Below, one piece after another: positions 8,903 to 23,314 of a DNA stretch of 64,000 nucleotides (positions are counted from its first letter, which is position 1; every line of letters starts with the position of its first letter). The DNA is from an uncultured Mycoplasma sp. (GTDB lineage Bacteria > Bacillota_I > Bacilli_A > Mycoplasmatales > Metamycoplasmataceae): assembly GCA_947039505.1 (NCBI GenBank), contig CAMQYZ010000002.1, positions 1 to 64,000 on the forward strand, read 5' to 3'. The notes below the pieces were generated by a model. That model ran no database searches. It had not been told where the DNA came from and saw only the letters and a list, made by a program, of their open reading frames with translations. The position numbers and the translations under genes were made by a program.

Positions 8903-11294
8903 TTTCAAACTTATATGTAGCACTTTGAATATATGGTTTATTCTCATTAATAGTTATATTTTTAAAATTAGGATTATTTATAGATGTCGGTATTTCTTGG
9001 TACTCTAAGCATAATCCTTGTTGTGTATCTTGATTAGTATTTAATAAAGGATTGGTCGATTTTCAATTGTGTGTATACATTACTATATTTTTTAATGTAG
9101 AATCAGCAATCAAAGTGTTTTTAAAATCAGGAGATGATAAAGTAATTTTTGAATTTTTATCAAGTTCTATCGGGTGATCTATACCATCATTAACCAATGT
9201 TGTTTGTTGAATATCAAGTTTATCTTTTATGTCAACAACCTTAAGAAAATCATTAATAATAAGTTTTTCTTGTTTTATAGGATTAAAATTATTATTTAAT
9301 TTTCAATAACTTTTTGAATTTAAATTAATATTTAAATCTAATATACTTTTACTATTAGGAATTTTTCAATAAAAATGATGTGTAGGATTGCAGATGGTTG
9401 TCTTATTTGTTTTAATAATATAATCAAAACTAATTGAATTTTCATTATGTCAAACTGTTAGTTTTATTTCTATATCAAAATGACAATCTAATTCCATATT
9501 ATACTGACTAGCAATACCTGAAATAACATCAAAATTTTCAAAAGACTTGATAGAAATATCAAATATAATATCGGATCATTTTTCATTCATGCCATGAATA
9601 TAATTATTTCTTTCATCTGTATTCAAAAAAATTTCTTGATCATTTAATTTAATCAAACCCTTTTCAATTCTACCTGCTACAGGACCAACAAAAGAATTTA
9701 AAAAAATATCATTATTTATAAAATATGAATTCACGTCTTGATATTCTAATAGAAAAGGATTATTATGCAATTTTATTTGTTTGATTGTAAAACCCTTATT
9801 GATAATTTCAACATTAAGTCCCACATTATTTTTAATGGTAAATATTTCTTCATTATATTTGATTTTATTTTGAATAAATTCAGTAAAGTTTTCATCATTT
9901 AAAACTTTACAATCCTCTAGACAACTTAAAAAAATATCAGACATATCTTTTAATAAATTTTCTTTATTTATCTTTATTTTATTTTTAACTAATTTTTTAA
10001 TTCACAAATAATGTTTAGAAATTTTTTCATTATTCAAAATAACATCTAAATTTTTTTCATCAAAAACGTTTATTATTTCTTCTAATTCAGAAACTAATCG
10101 TTTTGGAAGAATAGCTAATCCTCCCGCTTCCATTAAGCCAATGTTTTCTTGTTTTATATGAAATTTGGTAGGATTAATATGAAAATTACCAAGAGGTTTT
10201 TCCTCGCTTGTTGAATTGTTTCTAAATATCAAATATACATTAAAAACTTCGCCAATCTTATTGGCTATTATTGTTGTAGAATTATTAATAGATTTTAATC
10301 CATAATCAGAATTGCTTTTTCATTCATTAATAAAAAAATTAACAACACTTATAATTTCATCTGAATTACTAGAAGATATTTTTATTGCATTTAAAGGTCA
10401 ATTTAAAATATCAATATTTGCCTCTTTAAATTTAAATGATTTCAATATTTTTGCATTCATGATAGGCAGAGTATCTTCGCCTCCTTGATAATGATTGTGA
10501 CCTAACAAAGATCCTCCAACAATAGGTAAATCTGCATTACTACCTAAGAAAAAATTATTGTTTTCGCTAATAAATGTAATTAAATTTCTAATTGTATTAT
10601 TGTCAATAATCATGGGGGTATGTTGAATATTATTCAAAACAAAATGCTTATTAATGTAAGCATATGGAGAATATTGAAAAAACCATTCATTTTTGTTTTC
10701 TTTATTCAAAGTGATAAAAATCGCTCTTAAATTTTCCCTTGAATCTTTAATCAAACTTCCTTTGAAACCAATATTTTCAACACAAATAGGACATTTTGGT
10801 TCATCTTTATTTTCAGAAACAAAATTCTTTTCATTAATTATTTGAGCTTGCGTTTTTTCTGGTTTAGCATTATTGATAGAGATTTTTATTTCTCCATAAT
10901 TAGTATCATGATTTCACATAGAATTTAATCTGTTTTTATCTGTTTTTATGTAATAAGAAATAATAGAAAGCATTAAAAGTTTTTCATATTTATCCGCATT
11001 GACAAATGTTGTATTTATTTTCAATTGTTTAGGAATTAAATACCCTAAAGTTTCATTTATTTTATTTTCAACCAACGAATCATAATTTTTACTTTTAAAA
11101 TACTCTCTTAGCTCTTCTATATATATTAAGTGTTGATCAATTTTAAATTCCATATTATCAATAAGATTTAACTCACTTATGCTTTCTTCTTGATTGTCCA
11201 ATAATATTTTATTAATAATTTCTTGTGCATTTTTTTTATCAACTAATTTTGCAAATAAAAATCCTTGAATAATGTTACTTAATATTTTTTGCAA
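8895..11294 (-). CDS. galT: Fused galactose-1-P uridylyltransferase / galactose mutarotase (GalT-GalM)
   Basis: One open frame of 799 residues with no TAA/TAG between two Leloir domains. Residues 1 to about 460 are Firmicutes-type GalT: CPIC zinc motif, GGSLLGHNHYQGG with the catalytic His region, IKQENIGLMEAGGLAILP, and the usual C-terminal helix ending near NDENFTEFIQNK. Residues about 465-799 are aldose 1-epimerase: FVGPVAGRI, NYIHG, NPTHHFYW and a C-terminal beta-sandwich ending EFEIK-like. The only Met between them (9944) lies inside the GalT C-terminal helix and has no ribosome binding site. GalT uses UDP-glucose and galactose-1-P; GalM converts beta- to alpha-galactose. The start is TTG 11294, inside the end of galK; the next ATG is about 45 codons in. 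Confidence 0.88.
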
Positions 11295-12435
11295 AATCCA
11301 CTACCTTAACCATATACATCTCACAAGGATAACCAAATTTAGCATTATATTGTTCTACTAGTTCTTCTTCCAATTCTTTTATGTTGTGTTTATTTACTAA
11401 AACAATTACACAACCTCCAAAACCAGCGCCTGTCATTCTAGCACCTAGCACTCCATTTATTTTATTTCCATATTCCACAATGAAATCTGATTCTTGACAT
11501 GAAACTTCATACAAATTCCTTAATCCTTCATGACCTTCATTTAATATTTTACCCATTTGAGGATAATCATTTAATGCTAATAAATCAACAAAATTTTTAA
11601 CTCTATTTTGTTCTTCTATAGCAAACTTAACTCTTTTTTTAATAACTTCATCATCAATCAATTCAAGAACATTATTTAATTCTGACAAAGGAATTGAGGT
11701 TAAATTTTCATAACTATTTGATTTATTTATTTGTTCTAAACCCTTCGATGTTTCTTCTACTCTTTCGTTATATTTAGAACCCACTAAATTTCTTTGTTTT
11801 TTAGTATTGAAAACCACAAATTGATAATCACCTAAATCTATTTTATAATTAGAGAATTTAAGAGTAGATGTATTTAATAGCATTAAATTATTTTCAATAC
11901 CATTAGCAATGATAAATTGATCCATAATACCATTTTTAAGTTTCATAAATTTATTTTCAACTTCTTTAAATAATTTAGCAACTTGAATTCCATCAACTTC
12001 ATAACCATAAAGTTGTAATAAACCTTTAATGATTAAAACGCCAAAAGAAGCTGATGAAGATAAACCAGAAGAAGGAGGAATGATTGAAGAAATAGAAATA
12101 CTAGCTCCCTCTATTTCAAAAGAATTATCTCTTAATATTTGAACACAACCTAAAACATAGTTTAAAAATCCCAAAGATTTGTCATATTTAAAAATCTTTT
12201 GATCATCTGTTTTTTTAATACCCATTTCTTGAAAATTATCAGAATAAATTTCAAATATTTTATTTTTAGAAAACATTCCCATCATGTATAAATTAATATT
12301 GGCTGGCAAAACATTACCACCTAAATAATCTATGTGCTCGCCAATTATATTAATTCTAGAAGGAGATAAAATAACAACCTCTGGTTCCATACCAAATAAT
12401 TTTATATGTGCTTCATTTAATTTATCTTTATTCAT
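11275..12435 (-). CDS. galK: Galactokinase
   Basis: Phosphorylates alpha-galactose to galactose-1-phosphate. This GHMP kinase of 386 residues has the substrate motif SPSRINIIGEHIDYLGG (the usual form is PGRVNLIGEHTDY), the ATP loop PPSSGLSSSASFG, and the C-terminal GARMTGAGFGGCV motif. I chose ATG 12435, which overlaps the galE stop by 8 bases (ATGAATAA) and suggests translational coupling; an in-frame ATG at 12459 is further inside galE. The protein could also act on related sugars such as GalNAc, but the operon supports galactose. Confidence 0.94.
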   Translation of the reverse strand: MNKDKLNEAHIKLFGMEPEVVILSPSRINIIGEHIDYLGGNVLPANINLYMMGMFSKNKIFEIYSDNFQEMGIKKTDDQKIFKYDKSLGFLNYVLGCVQILRDNSFEIEGASISISSIIPPSSGLSSSASFGVLIIKGLLQLYGYEVDGIQVAKLFKEVENKFMKLKNGIMDQFIIANGIENNLMLLNTSTLKFSNYKIDLGDYQFVVFNTKKQRNLVGSKYNERVEETSKGLEQINKSNSYENLTSIPLSELNNVLELIDDEVIKKRVKFAIEEQNRVKNFVDLLALNDYPQMGKILNEGHEGLRNLYEVSCQESDFIVEYGNKINGVLGARMTGAGFGGCVIVLVNKHNIKELEEELVEQYNAKFGYPCEMYMVKVVDFAKNIK

Positions 12436-13405
12436 TTTTGTTTTTCTTTCTAAAATCATATTCTGTTTTAATCATGTTGTCCAAAGAGTGTTTTGGAGTT
12501 CACTTTAAAATTTGATTAACCTTGTTTGTATTTGCATAAAGTTGTGCAGGATCTCCATCTCTTCGTTTTGACATTTCATTTGGAATGTCAATTTTTAAAG
12601 TTTCAATAGATTGCTTTAAAACTTCCAATACTGAATAACCGTCTCCAGAACCTAAATTGAAAATATTTGAGTCTTGATTTTTCATTGATCACTCCAATCC
12701 TAAAATGTGTGCTTCTACCAAATCTACAACATGAACAAAATCTCTTATACAAGAACCGTCTTTAGTTTTATAGTCAGTACCTAAAACTTTGAAAGTTTTT
12801 TTCTCAATAGCACTCTGAACAACGCAAGGCAATAAATGTGTTAATGCATCTCCCCTAATTCCAATTTTTCCACTTTCATGTGCTCCAGCAACATTAAAAT
12901 ACCTAAAGATTACATAGTGTGAATTTGTCGCTTTTGATCATCCTCTAATAATTGCTTCCGCTGCTAATTTAGATTCTCCATATGGATTGATTGGTTCCTT
13001 AATATCATTTTCTGAAATAGGAACTATTTTCGGCTCTCCATAAACTGCTGCTGTTGATGAAAAGACAAAATATTTAATATTAAATAGTGATGCTACTTTC
13101 AAAAGAACCTCAACACCATGAGTGTTATTATTAAAATATTTTATTGGTTCTTTTACACTTTCTGGAACAACAATTAAACCTGCAAAATTCATGATAGCTT
13201 CAATATTTTTTTCTGTTTCGAAAATGATTTTAAGTTGCTCTTCATCTCTTATATCCGCTTCATAAAAAGTTGCTTCTTCATGAATGTTTGATTTAAAACC
13301 CTTTGATAGATTATCAATAATAATTACTTCATATCCTTTTTCAATTAATGAATAAACTGCATGCGATCCAATATATCCTGCTCCACCTGTTACTAATATT
13401 TTCAT
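12428..13405 (-). CDS. galE: UDP-glucose 4-epimerase
   Basis: Interconverts UDP-galactose and UDP-glucose using bound NAD. At 325 residues this extended SDR has GGAGYIGSH at residues 7-15, FAGLIVVPES, and catalytic Tyr/Lys in PYGESK near residue 144. Further along are the nucleotide-sugar residues of the FRYFN region and KRRDGDPAQLYA near the C-terminus. Four UGA codons are read as Trp. The ribosome binding site AAAGGAG is 11 bases downstream of the lacZ stop, so the genes form one operon. Confidence 0.96.
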
Positions 13406-13416
13406 TTTATCTCCTT

Positions 13417-16554
<3,138 letters not shown>

Positions 16555-16579
16555 TTTTTTCTCCTGTGAATTGATTTGT

Positions 16580-16605
16580 AAATAACTAATTTAAATAACT
16601 AATTT
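16580..16605 (-). repeat. 13-bp tandem repeat in lacZ leader
   Basis: Two perfect copies of AAATAACTAATTT (16580-16592 and 16593-16605), between the lacZ -10 box and ribosome binding site. Each contains ATAACTAAT, which differs by one base from ATAACCAAT in the rpiR inverted repeat at 8052-8060, so these may be sites for the same regulator. Confidence 0.6.
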
Positions 16606-16618
16606 AAATTATGATTTA

Positions 16619-16624
16619 ATTATA
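16619..16624 (-). promoter_or_regulatory. -10 box of the lac/gal operon
   Basis: TATAAT on the minus strand, 65 bases before the lacZ ATG; the leader contains the 13-bp tandem repeat. No good -35 box is seen, and the inverted repeats at 16646-16688 lie just upstream. Confidence 0.5.
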
Positions 16625-16645
16625 TTTCAATTAGAGATTTATCTA

Positions 16646-16688
16646 TTTTTTTTCATATTGTGGAAAAAAAATTTCCTCAATGAGAAAA
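16646..16688. promoter_or_regulatory. Two adjacent inverted repeats between lacZ and permease promoters
   Basis: A 9-bp perfect inverted repeat T8C / GA8 with an 8-base spacer (16646-16654, 16663-16671). It is followed directly by TTTCCTCA-a-TGAGAAAA (16672-16688), arms matching at 7 of 8 positions. They lie between the two divergent -10 boxes, a good position for a regulator. The first is partly homopolymeric and could arise by chance in AT-rich DNA. Confidence 0.4.
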
Positions 16689-16712
16689 AAATAAAATTAT
16701 ATTTATTGTACT

Positions 16713-16718
16713 TATAAT
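16713..16718 (+). promoter_or_regulatory. -10 box of the permease gene
   Basis: TATAAT about 115 bases before the permease ATG; a CGAAAGG ribosome binding site follows just before the start at 16834. The leader is long and AT-rich, so another start site is possible. Confidence 0.4.
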
Positions 16719-16833
16719 ATATTGTGTAAAATAATTTATACATTATTTTAATCTTTGCTTAAAATAATAGTTAAATATTGAATACAAAAAATATATTTAA
16801 AATATTTAAATAAAAAAAATACGAAAGGCTATA

Positions 16834-19263
16834 ATGTCAAAAAAAACCTTTAATTTAAAAGGGAAAAAAAGTGGTGGTTCAAAAATATCAATATTTGCAA
16901 TGGTTGCTATTGCAATATTGGCTATCTTTTCCTTACAAAATGTTATTGACAACTATGTAGGAATGGGATTGAGTGCTTCAATCGCTTTCCTAATTGCTGT
17001 TTTAACATTTTTATTTCCTTTTATCTTTATGATTGCTGAATTTGCATCACTTAAAAAGAGTTCCAAGTCTGGTTTAACCAGTTGGATTCACACTTCTGTT
17101 GGGAGGAAAACTGCGTTTATCACTTCGTTTATGTTTTGATTTGCTAATTTAACTTATTTCTTCTCAGCAGTTCCACAAAGGATAAACTTTTTATCATTTG
17201 CAGTCACTGGTCAAGATTTTACCAGCGATACCATTTATAAAAGTGTAATTCCTTTTGTTACTATTATCTTCTTTGGATTAATTACGTTTGTTTCCACATT
17301 AAATACTAAAAAATTATCCAAAGTTGTTTCTTTGGGTGGTGGTTTGATGTTGGCATTAACAGCCTTCTTCTTCATTATGGCAACAATAGGATGAATAGCA
17401 GGTGCTATTGATCCTACATTATTACCAGGTACTGAAGCTCCCGGAATAGGAGATAATGTCAATCTTTGGGGTGATACCGGCGGTTTAAATTTTGCTTGAT
17501 TATCCACATTTATTTGAGTCTTAATGGCTGCTGACGGAGGACAATCATTAGGTGTTTATGTTAAAGATGTTAATGGAGGTAGAAAAGCCTTTACTAAAGC
17601 TATGATTATTTCAGTTATGGTTATTGGTGGTTGTTATATAATTGGTACTTTACTATCTTCAGTATTTCCTCCAACAGGTGGTTTAGCTTCAGGTTGAGCC
17701 AACTCATTTCTTAAAATCTTTCAGTTCATCCTATCTCCAATGGGAGTTTCTGATGCAGTAATTACAAGAGCTGCTTACATCATAATCGGTTCTATCTTCT
17801 TTATATCATCAATTGGTGGTCTAATCATTTGAACATCAGCTCCAGTTAAAGTAATGTTTAGTGAAATAGCACCAGGAATCTTTGGTTCTAAATTATCTAA
17901 ACAAAATAAAAATGGTGTGTGTTCCTATGGTGCCTGATTGCAATTTGCTTTAGTTGCTCCATTCTTATTATTATTAACATGACCTATGGGAGATTCATTG
18001 AGCGAAAATCTCTCTTTAATAAAAGGTGCTGCTGGTTGAATTGGAATGTTGCCATGAATTGTTATTTTTGTTTCTTATATTAACCTAAGACTTCGTAAAG
18101 AACATGAAGAAAGAAGTTTCAAAATGGGTAATAGGAAATTTGGAATAGTAGTCGGTGTTTTCTTAACAACAATTACTGCCATTATTTTAGTCTTAACATT
18201 TATGGATGGGACTCCTTTAGAAAAACCAATTCAAGATTGACCTTCAAATTGATGAATGGGTCCAGTTATGAAATTAGTAATGATTTTATTTATTGTTGTC
18301 CCTGCTTATTTATGATATTACTTTAAATATGAATATCAATTAAGAGATACAAAAATTTCTATTAAAAATGGTTTTTCTACTAAATATGCATTGATTAAAT
18401 ATTCATTAAGTAATAATTTTGTATTATGATTACATCCAGAAATATATGAAGAATATTTGGTCAAAAAAAATAAACTATTATTAGAAGGTAGAAATATATC
18501 ATTATCTATTGTCGAAAAAATAAATGCAAAACTAGAATTTAAAAATGAAATTTCTGTCATGTTAGAAAAAGCTATGGATGCAGGCAATTATCTTGCTATC
18601 AAGAAAAGTAGTTTGCAAGATCAAAAAGATGCTTCTATTGAAATTAAGAAATTAAAAAAAGAAATTAATCAAAATAGCAGAGCTTTCAAAAAAGAGCTTG
18701 CACATTTAAAACGTGAATATAAACTTGAAGTTAAATCAATGGCATTAAAATTAAAAGAAGAAACAAAGGCATTTTATTCTAGCACTTTAACTCCTATACT
18801 TCAACAATATAAACTAGATAAAAAATCAAAGAATAACGAATTGAAAAAAATCATGTTATCAGAATTGCCAATTGTTCAAGAAAAAGATCTTGAATTTAAT
18901 GAAAAATATAATGATATTAACGAGTATATGGCTTTTGGTGCATCATCATATTATTCTAAATTTACTAAATTTAAACTAGAAGATAAAATCATTATCAACA
19001 ATGATGAAATAGTAATTATGAGAAACTTTGCTGATACTATAGTAGGTGAAAAATTTAGTATTCAAAACATAAAAATTTTTAAAGAAACCATTGACACAGA
19101 GATTGAGGTTATATCTTCTGGAAATTGAGAAAAATTAGAATTAGCTTCTGTTATTCATGTGGAAAATAATCAATTTGAAAACTTTAAAATTTATGTAAAA
19201 AATATAGATGAATTTATGCAAAATTTTAATGAAAAAAAATCTTTATCATTAAATAAAAATTAA
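16834..19263 (+). CDS. APC-superfamily permease with cytoplasmic coiled-coil tail
   Basis: Integral membrane transporter of 809 residues. The first about 510 residues carry roughly 12 hydrophobic segments typical of amino acid-polyamine-organocation permeases, including IFAMVAIAILAIFSLQN in TM1 and MAADGGQSLGVYVKDV, which resembles the G-G-E-x-x-G-x-x-V-K-D motif of glutamate/GABA-type exchangers. From about residue 540 it continues as a soluble Lys/Glu-rich region with heptad-like helices (SLQDQKDASIEIKKLKKE), then a small mixed domain. Most APC permeases stop after the membrane part, so this tail is unusual. It is divergent from lacZ and upstream of a GH63 enzyme. Substrate unknown; a glycosylated amino acid would fit. 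Confidence 0.82.
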
Positions 19264-19267
19264 TAAT

Positions 19268-19310
19268 AAATAACACATTATTTCCTAATCAAGGGGAAAT
19301 GTGTTATTTT
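19268..19310 (+). terminator. Hairpin terminator after the permease
   Basis: Long stem AAATAACACAT / ATGTGTTATTT extended inward by ATTTCC / GGGAAAT, followed by TTTT, between the permease stop and the GH63 start. The next gene begins 21 bases later, so it may only attenuate. Confidence 0.7.
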
Positions 19311-19330
19311 CAATATAAAAAGAGGAATAT

Positions 19331-21445
19331 ATGAAATATAAAAATATTTTAGATTATTGCAGTGTTGCTGACGCAGAAATTAACTTTCAATCATTGCCAT
19401 ATGATAGTAATTATAATTACAAGGACACTAATAAATCTAATGTTTTTTCGGATAATGGTGCATGACACGGCTACTATCTATCTAAAAATAAATCATTGAG
19501 TTCATTCATTGGTCCATTAGTTTTATCACAGGAAATTCCTGTTAATATCGGTAAATATTCAAATAAACTAATTATTAAATACATGAATAAAGAAATTGAT
19601 TTTAATGAAGCCAAACATCAAATATACTCATTACCAGGGAAACTGGTCATGATGTATGAATTTAGTGACTTTATTATTGAAAAGAAATTGATTTTTGCCA
19701 GTTCTCGAACATCTTTAATAGAAACAAGAATTATCAATAAAACTAAAGAAAAGATTGCACTTAACATTTCTATACAAGGTCATATTTATCAACAAGTTAA
19801 AACTAAATCATCAGGTGAAAATAAAGATAATGAAAAGTTTTGGTTTAATTATTTTCAAAAAATTGAAAATTTTGATAATTTTATTGACATTACTTTTAAT
19901 CCTATAATCAACAAAAAAGTTACAGAAAAGTTTAGTGTAGAATATAGTGAAAAAATTAAAAATTTCACAATTTCTAAATTTGAAGAAAATAATGAAATTC
20001 TTTTTACTAGTGATTTTGGAACTTTTGAAATTCCAAAAGAAAAATCTTTTGAATTGAATTCTTTTGAATCTTTTTTATTCGATAGTGAAAAAAATGAATC
20101 TTCCTTTAATTTAAAAGATAAATATAATGTACAAAATGAAGAGAGATGACAAAAATATATTGCCAATATTTTAAAAATAAACAAGGATGTTGTGTATGAA
20201 GATTTAATTATTAAATCATTACAAACCTTGGTATCTAATTGACGTTCTCCAGCAGGAGTAATAAAGAACAATTTCATCATTCCTTCAATTACTTATCAAG
20301 ACTTTATTGGAGCATGATCATGAGACACATGAAAAATTGTTGTGGGCGTTGCTCAATTTGATACTAAATTAGCTCAAGAAAGTTTAGAGTCTATGTTTGA
20401 TTTTCAAATAAGTGAAAATGATGAAGTTAGACCACATGATGTTGGGATGATTCCTGATTGTATTTTCTTCAATTACTCTCCCGCAAGAGGTGGTTCAGGT
20501 TTTAATTGAAATGAACGGAATAGCAAGCCGCCAATAGCTGCTTGAGCAGTGTATGAAATTTATAAACTTTCTAATGATATGAATTTTTTGCAAAAAATGT
20601 ATCCTAAAATAGTTGCTTATAATAATTGATGAAATGATAACCGATCTGTCAATAAAGATTTTATCTTACAATATGGAGGAACTGTTGATGATCAAAATGA
20701 TTTCAATAATGAAAACTCTATTATTGAAGCTGCCGCATGAGAAAGTGGTATGGATAATGCACCAAGATTTGATTGAGATAGAGCTAAAGTCCAAAAAGTA
20801 TTTAAAGACAAGGTATTAATAGGTTATGTAATAGATCAAATTAGCGTTGATTTAAATTCATTTAATTATTTAGATTTTGTTTCTTTAAAAGAAATAGCAA
20901 AAATTTTAGATAAAAATAAAGATGTTGATAAATATGAAAATGCTGCTCAAAAAGTTAATGAATTTATTAATGAATATATGTATAATGAAGAAACTAAATT
21001 TTATTATGACATCAAATCATTTGATAAAAGAAAAGTTGTTGACTATGGAAAAGGTATGGAAGGTATTCTACCTCTTTTTGCCAAATTAGCAACACAAGAT
21101 AAAGCTAAGAAAATCATCGAAAACATCCATGATAAGAATTACAACCAATTTGTGCCTTTCCCATCAGTTTCAGTTAATAACTCGCGGTTTTCAGAAAACG
21201 ATTATTGAAGGGGGCCTGTTTGAATAGATCAATTATATTTTGGAGTTCAAGGTGTAGCTAATTATGGTTACCTTGATTTCGCTAAAGAACTATCAATCAA
21301 AGCCATCAAAAATATGGATGGTTTATTAGGCAATGCACCAATTAGAGAAAATTATAACTCGCTAACCGGACATGGTTTAGCGACCACAAACTTTAGTTGA
21401 TCAGCTTCTTTAATCTTAATAATCATCAAAGATATAATTAGCTAG
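19331..21445 (+). CDS. GH63-like (YgjK/MGH-type) alpha-glycosidase
   Basis: Inverting glycosidase of 704 residues with an (alpha/alpha)6 barrel. Diagnostic motifs are GAWSWDTWK, RPHDVGMIPDCIFFNY, FNWNERNSKPPIAAWAVYE, AAAWESGMDNAPRFD (the Asp near residue 470 is the expected general acid) and DYWRGPVWIDQLYFG, in family order. Related bacterial enzymes cleave glucosyl-galactose, glucosylglycerate or mannosylglycerate; I cannot fix the substrate. There is no signal peptide, so it acts in the cytoplasm on imported glycosides. Start ATG 19331 has AGAGGA upstream. Many Trp residues are UGA. Its TAG lies in a palindrome shared with the convergent RNase J stop. Confidence 0.85.
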
Positions 21446-23150
21446 CTATTATTTCTTCTTCAGGAGGAGAAATTAATCTTAAATCATCAGTATAGAAAAT
21501 TGTTGAAGTAATGATTGGTTTTCTTCTTTTAGTTTTATAAAAATAAGGTTGTAATCTTTCTTGAATCAGTTTCTTAAGTTGCTGAGTAGTTCAATTATCA
21601 TGATTTTTAATTTTATACAATAAAGCACCATGAACTAATCTTCTAGATTCTGTAATAATAGGAAGAGATGTTTTGACATACAAAGTTCCTCTAGAAATAA
21701 TTTTAGTTCTTCCGATTATTTCATTTTTAGCTCTATTAATTGTAACTACAACATGGACAAAACCACTTTCTCCAAGAACTTCTCTTTCTTTAATAATTTT
21801 AGAGTTTAGTTCAGAAGCAATATCTCCATCAATATAAACTGGTTCTGCATCTATTCTATTTGTAGAAAGTGTTAATTTACGATTTAGTAATTCATATACC
21901 TCTCCATGAGCAGCTATAAAAATATTTTCTGGCTTTACACCATTCTCCACAGCTGTTTGACCATGAACTACAGACATTCTATATTCACCATGATAAGGAA
22001 CAAAATAATCAGGCTTTGTTAGTTGAAATATTTTATCATGTTCTTCTCTATAAGCGTGTCCTGATGTGTGTAAATAACCATCTATTCTATTTTCTTTAAT
22101 ATCTGCGCCTAATTTATATAAATTATTAATCAATAATTCGATTTTAATTCTATTTCCTGGAATAGGTGAAGATGAAAAAATAATTAAATCTTTATTTTTA
22201 ATAGTAACTTGTGGATGCTTACCAATTGCCATTTTTGCCAATGCAGCTAATTGTTCACCCTGAGAACCAGTAGTTAAAATAACTATTTCATTTTCTGCAA
22301 ATTTAGAGATATTTTTTTTATCAATAAAAACACTTGCATCAACGTCAATATATCCTATTTCTCTTCCTATATTTACTCCATTAACCATTGAACGACCAAA
22401 TGAAACAACTTTCTTGCCTAACTCAGCAGCCATTTTAATAATCGCACTAATTCTTGTCATGTTTGAAGCAAAAGCTGTAATGATAATTTTCTTTTCAGCT
22501 TTTTCCATATAATTTCTAATATCTTTTAAAATATCTTTTTCAGAAGGTGAATGGAAGGGTCTCATAGCATTTGTTGAATCAGAAAATAAAACACTTAAAT
22601 TTTCTTCACCCATTTGCTCTAATTTTTTAAAGTCTGTCATATTTCCTATTGGGGTATAATCAAATCTAAAATCACCAGTAAACATCAAAGAACCATTAGG
22701 TGTGGAAAATCTAATACCAAAAGCATCAGGAATTGAATGTTGAGCAGTTCAAAAATCAACAACTACATCGTCAAAAACAAATTTTTCATCTTTTTCAATT
22801 TCAATAAATCTAACATTAGTGTGTAGTTTTCTTTCGCTAATTTTTGCTTCCAAATATTTAATGGCAATTTTGGGAGCATAAATAAATTTAAGATCTATTT
22901 GTTGCAACAAATAAGGAATCCCACCCATGTGATCTTCATGACCATGAGTCAAAAATAATCCTTCTATTTTGTTTTCGTTTGCTTTTAGGTATTTGTAGTT
23001 CGGAATGATACCTTTTATTCCAGTAATTGAACCATTACCAAATTTAATCCCAGCATCTAAGATAAAAATTTTATCGTTATGTTCTATTACAAGTGTTGAT
23101 TTACCAATTTCTTGCATTCCACCTAAACCAAAAAATTTTGTTGGTTGCAT
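21438..23150 (-). CDS. rnj: Ribonuclease J
   Basis: Metallo-beta-lactamase/beta-CASP RNase with 5'-exonuclease and endonuclease activity in RNA processing and decay. The 570-residue protein has the start GLGGMQEIGKST, zinc motif THGHEDHMGG, GDFRFDYTP, SDSTNA, GSQGEQLAAL, and the C-terminal HTSGHA motif. Mollicutes usually carry two paralogues (J1 and J2); I cannot assign which from sequence alone. ATG 23150 is preceded by GGAG. The stop overlaps the end of the GH63 gene by 8 bases. Confidence 0.95.
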
Positions 23151-23314
23151 ATTTTACTCCTATATTTTTAAATTTTGAATATTTTGAATTTAAAGCTTTT
23201 AATTTTTTTAGTTAATATAAATTATAATGCATTTTTATAATTTCTTCACCAATATTAAATAATACTTTACAACATATTGACAAGCATTTTTTAAAAAGCA
23301 AATTAATCTTATAA

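Larger units (their letters stand above)
16555..16833. other. Divergent lacZ/permease control region
   Basis: 279 bases without a gene. It holds a minus-strand -10 box for lacZ, a plus-strand -10 box for the permease, a 13-bp tandem repeat in the lacZ leader and two adjacent inverted repeats, each listed separately. No tRNA or small ORF is evident. Confidence 0.7.

Noticed and set aside
9576-9944. A separate galM gene starting at ATG 9944
   Set aside because: The ATG lies within the GalT C-terminal helix, lacks a ribosome binding site, and the frame is continuous with galT through UGA codons.
16555-16833. tRNA or small RNA gene in the widest intergenic regions
   Set aside because: No cloverleaf, no TTCAAATCC-like T-arm and no GC-rich stem in this or the 26591-26841 and 23151-23314 spacers.
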